NCBI GenBank assembly: GCA_039818345.1
Contig: JBCBUC010000022.1
Location: 3,161-67,160 of the forward strand
Origin: Parvularcula sp039818345
GTDB lineage: Bacteria > Pseudomonadota > Alphaproteobacteria > Caulobacterales > Parvularculaceae
Length of the DNA stretch: 64,000 nt
Direction: 5' to 3'
How positions within the stretch are numbered: position 1 is the first letter of the stretch; each line of letters starts with the position of its first letter. Shown one piece after another: positions 62,100 through 64,000 of this stretch. The position numbers and the translations under genes were made by a program. The notes beneath the pieces were generated by a model. That model did no database searches. It had not been told where the DNA came from and worked only from the letters and a program-made list of their open reading frames with translations.

Positions 62100-63437
62100 T
62101 TAAGACAACAAGTTTTTTATCTTTGGACGATGCCGTCGAATAGGAACATTCATTTGACGTGCTTCTTCCACCAAATCTAGAATTTCTGAGAAAATCTCCC
62201 CATTAGGTGAGATGGCGCCATGCCTCTGTATAACGCCATCTGTTGGCGGATGTTTTGGAATGTGCGTGTCAACAATCGGATTGTATTTTTCCCAAAGAAC
62301 TTTGCTTTTGGAATCCAGGCCTAGAACAAGAAGTAGTCCGGTCGGGCTTGTATCGATCGGTACGAGAATTAGATCTGGCCGGAAGCGCTTAAGGATTTGG
62401 TGGAGTTTCCATATATCGCCCGTCCAACTGGACGTCACCCGCTCACGCTTTGCTTGGTCTTCGTGATTTGGGAAGATATCGTCAATCACCACAATGGTTT
62501 GGGGGTTTGCGTATTTCTCGATATGCATGAAATCCCTCATCGCATATTCGAAGAGATGCATGCCATCAATGAACGCAAAATCGATCGTGCCCTGAAGAAT
62601 TTCGTCGTCGCCTTGGGCAAAAAAATCATCACTCCCCATTCTGACAACACGCGACTGTGGACCTCGAGCGGCCTTCTTGGTGGGCGAGGGATCAACGCCA
62701 ACGGCCGGGCATTCCGCTAGGGCTAAACTTGATCCCGTCCATACGCCTATTTCCAAATAGTTTTTCGGTTTCATGCGTTGATGGAGCAGCTCAAGCGTGT
62801 CGAGATAGGGGGCGACGCCCGAGGTCGCCTCGGACAAATCCGATTTCTCAGGCTTCTCACCGACAAGGCGAGAGACATCCTTCATCTCTTCGGCAAATAT
62901 CACTGGGCGATATTGCTGTTGGTAGTCTGTTTTGCTGAAGACGCCGACGAGGTCATTCCAAGGCCCGCGATTATCGTGCCAAACATCCACGGCGTAGCAA
63001 TCTGCATACTTGGCAAGGGCACGGTATGCATCTGGATAAAAACGATAACAGTCGACAGGGTACTGATGTATTGGTCCACCGGAAGGTGCTATGAGAAATA
63101 GAAATCCATCGTCTTTTAGGACACGCATCATTTCCATAAATGTGAGCCAAAAGAATTCACAATGTTCGAGCATCTGTCCCGACACAACAAGGTCGACCGA
63201 ACCATCGGGGACAGGTAGTTTATAGGGGTCGTCCAAAACGATCGAGACGCCTTCTGCGTCTTCGATATCTACACCCTTATAGTGGAATTTTGGATCTCTA
63301 AATAAATCTGCATAACTTCCATTAACATCGCGACCACCGATATCTAGGATTGTCACGTCTTCTCGTTCATTAATTGGGCTCGTCAATAAATAGCTAGAGA
63401 TACACCTTTTCATATTCTCCATAGAGCTTGCATGCAT
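62100..63437 (-). CDS. Two-domain methyltransferase fusion
   Basis: 445 residues. Residues ~1-200: Methyltransf_11-type domain with VTILDIGGRDVNGSYADLF, GVDIEDAEGV, LVVSGQMLEHCEFFW and GGPIHQYPVDCYRFYPD. Residues ~205-400: Methyltransf_24-type domain with NYLEIGVWTGSSLALA, GVDPSP, IDFAFIDGMHLFEYAMRDF and IVVIDDIFPNHEDQ. A single polypeptide could methylate two positions, or one domain may be structural. AT-rich like the surrounding genes. Confidence 0.85.
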   Translation of the reverse strand: MHASSMENMKRCISSYLLTSPINEREDVTILDIGGRDVNGSYADLFRDPKFHYKGVDIEDAEGVSIVLDDPYKLPVPDGSVDLVVSGQMLEHCEFFWLTFMEMMRVLKDDGFLFLIAPSGGPIHQYPVDCYRFYPDAYRALAKYADCYAVDVWHDNRGPWNDLVGVFSKTDYQQQYRPVIFAEEMKDVSRLVGEKPEKSDLSEATSGVAPYLDTLELLHQRMKPKNYLEIGVWTGSSLALAECPAVGVDPSPTKKAARGPQSRVVRMGSDDFFAQGDDEILQGTIDFAFIDGMHLFEYAMRDFMHIEKYANPQTIVVIDDIFPNHEDQAKRERVTSSWTGDIWKLHQILKRFRPDLILVPIDTSPTGLLLVLGLDSKSKVLWEKYNPIVDTHIPKHPPTDGVIQRHGAISPNGEIFSEILDLVEEARQMNVPIRRHRPKIKNLLS

Positions 63438-63456
63438 ATCAATACCTTTTCTATCG

Positions 63457-64000
63457 TCATTCTTTGGAAGACTCTATCGACTTAATTTTCATGCGTAGTC
63501 TTTTAGACTTTTGTTGAACGAGATCAATTTGCTCTTCGTTCAGCTCCGGTTTGGCCTCTTCCCAAGCTTCGATAACATATCGTCGCAAGGCATCGGGATT
63601 TTTGATGTGGTCAGGTTTTTTGTCGAGCCATTCAAGAGCTCCAACGGCCCAATACTCTTTGCACAGACCCATTGCGATCCGTGTATGCATATTATGAAGA
63701 ATATGGTCTTCGGTCACCTGCCGCCGAATTCTCCTTATCGTCTCGATGCGATGCTCAGCATTATATTTCAGAGGGTTAAGGATGCCGTTGTCGAATGAAG
63801 TCGGACGATTGCATGCCTCGTACAAGGCCAAGTCTTCTTGGTTGGCTGCTAAGATTTCGTCATCGCTTAAGTCGAGAAACGCTTTATCTTCCGCAACCCG
63901 GCGCCTCTCAACATCCGTTGATAAACCCATCCATTTCAAAACAGGTACAAGTTGATCATTCATCGATTCTGTTAGCAAAACAAAATCGAAAGCCTCCAAT
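63457..64000 (-). CDS. Sulfotransferase-like protein, C-terminal part (5' end off the window)
   Basis: The frame is open to the right edge, so the start lies outside; 180 residues seen. The first residues EAFDFVLLTESMNDQLVPVLKWMGL match the FDFVGLTERFDESL..L segment that follows the PAPS-binding core in bacterial family-2 sulfotransferases. The rest is helical and charged (ENQEDLALYEACN-type region, then a basic tail). If right, this is the fourth sulfotransferase of the locus; the PAPS motifs themselves are not in view. It ends 19 bases before the methyltransferase gene on the same strand. Confidence 0.6.
   Translation of the reverse strand, partial: LEAFDFVLLTESMNDQLVPVLKWMGLSTDVERRRVAEDKAFLDLSDDEILAANQEDLALYEACNRPTSFDNGILNPLKYNAEHRIETIRRIRRQVTEDHILHNMHTRIAMGLCKEYWAVGALEWLDKKPDHIKNPDALRRYVIEAWEEAKPELNEEQIDLVQQKSKRLRMKIKSIESSKE

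Overview
The window looks like chromosomal DNA of a marine-type alphaproteobacterium. This is inferred from the gene families present: a PodJ-like polar protein, the ligase-associated exonuclease plus cisplatin-response DNA ligase pair, DUF2793, a 595-residue acyl-CoA dehydrogenase, split alphaproteobacterial-style nuo genes and an exosortase-EpsI fusion. No 16S gene is present and the taxon is not proven. Most of the window is moderately GC-rich; the last ~7 kb is clearly more AT-rich.

Layout. 1-9.3 kb: YebC (left edge), a repetitive secreted adhesin-like protein, EF-P, a GT39/GT2 glycosyltransferase pair, a PAS-GGDEF-EAL protein, and a minus-strand cluster kdsB / VanZ-like / GalE-like in which the GalE-like protein has lost its catalytic Tyr and Lys. 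9.4-22.8 kb: PodJ-like protein, acyl-CoA dehydrogenase, Tat-targeted SDR, OmpA lipoprotein, an RsuA/RluB-DUF429-VOC-RsmD run, tRNA-Gly(CCC), YghU, CitE-like lyase, a dienoyl-CoA-isomerase-like crotonase and a TraB/GumN lipoprotein. 22.8-33.2 kb: nuoG, nuoF and nuoE on the minus strand, separated from each other by unrelated genes (exosortase-EpsI plus glycosyltransferase; GDPD lipoprotein, AlkB and a SnoaL-like protein). 33.4-41.4 kb: TonB-dependent receptor, UbiA, Tat-targeted MsrB, DUF2793, beta-propeller protein, and the exonuclease/ligase repair pair.

41.4-44.5 kb: cysD-cysNC, the activated-sulfate (PAPS) operon. CysD carries an extra N-terminal helix-turn-helix-like domain, and its promoter contains three copies of CCCACGAT spaced 32-33 bp apart, one inside the -35/-10 spacer and one touching the start codon. 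This is the most striking observation: a sulfate-activating enzyme that may control its own operon. 44.6-47.9 kb: a TetR-SDR-hydrolase operon with twin identical 13-bp operators and a one-base frameshift in the hydrolase, then GFA and DUF1330 proteins.

48-64 kb: a surface-polysaccharide locus with several glycosyltransferases, a 1121-residue repeat-bearing bifunctional glycosyltransferase, a rhamnan-synthesis-F-like protein, an ABC-2 exporter (permease plus ATPase), FkbM and other methyltransferases, and three to four sulfotransferases. Together with the nearby cysDNC genes this suggests manufacture and export of a sulfated, methylated polysaccharide with PAPS supplied locally; that link is inference.
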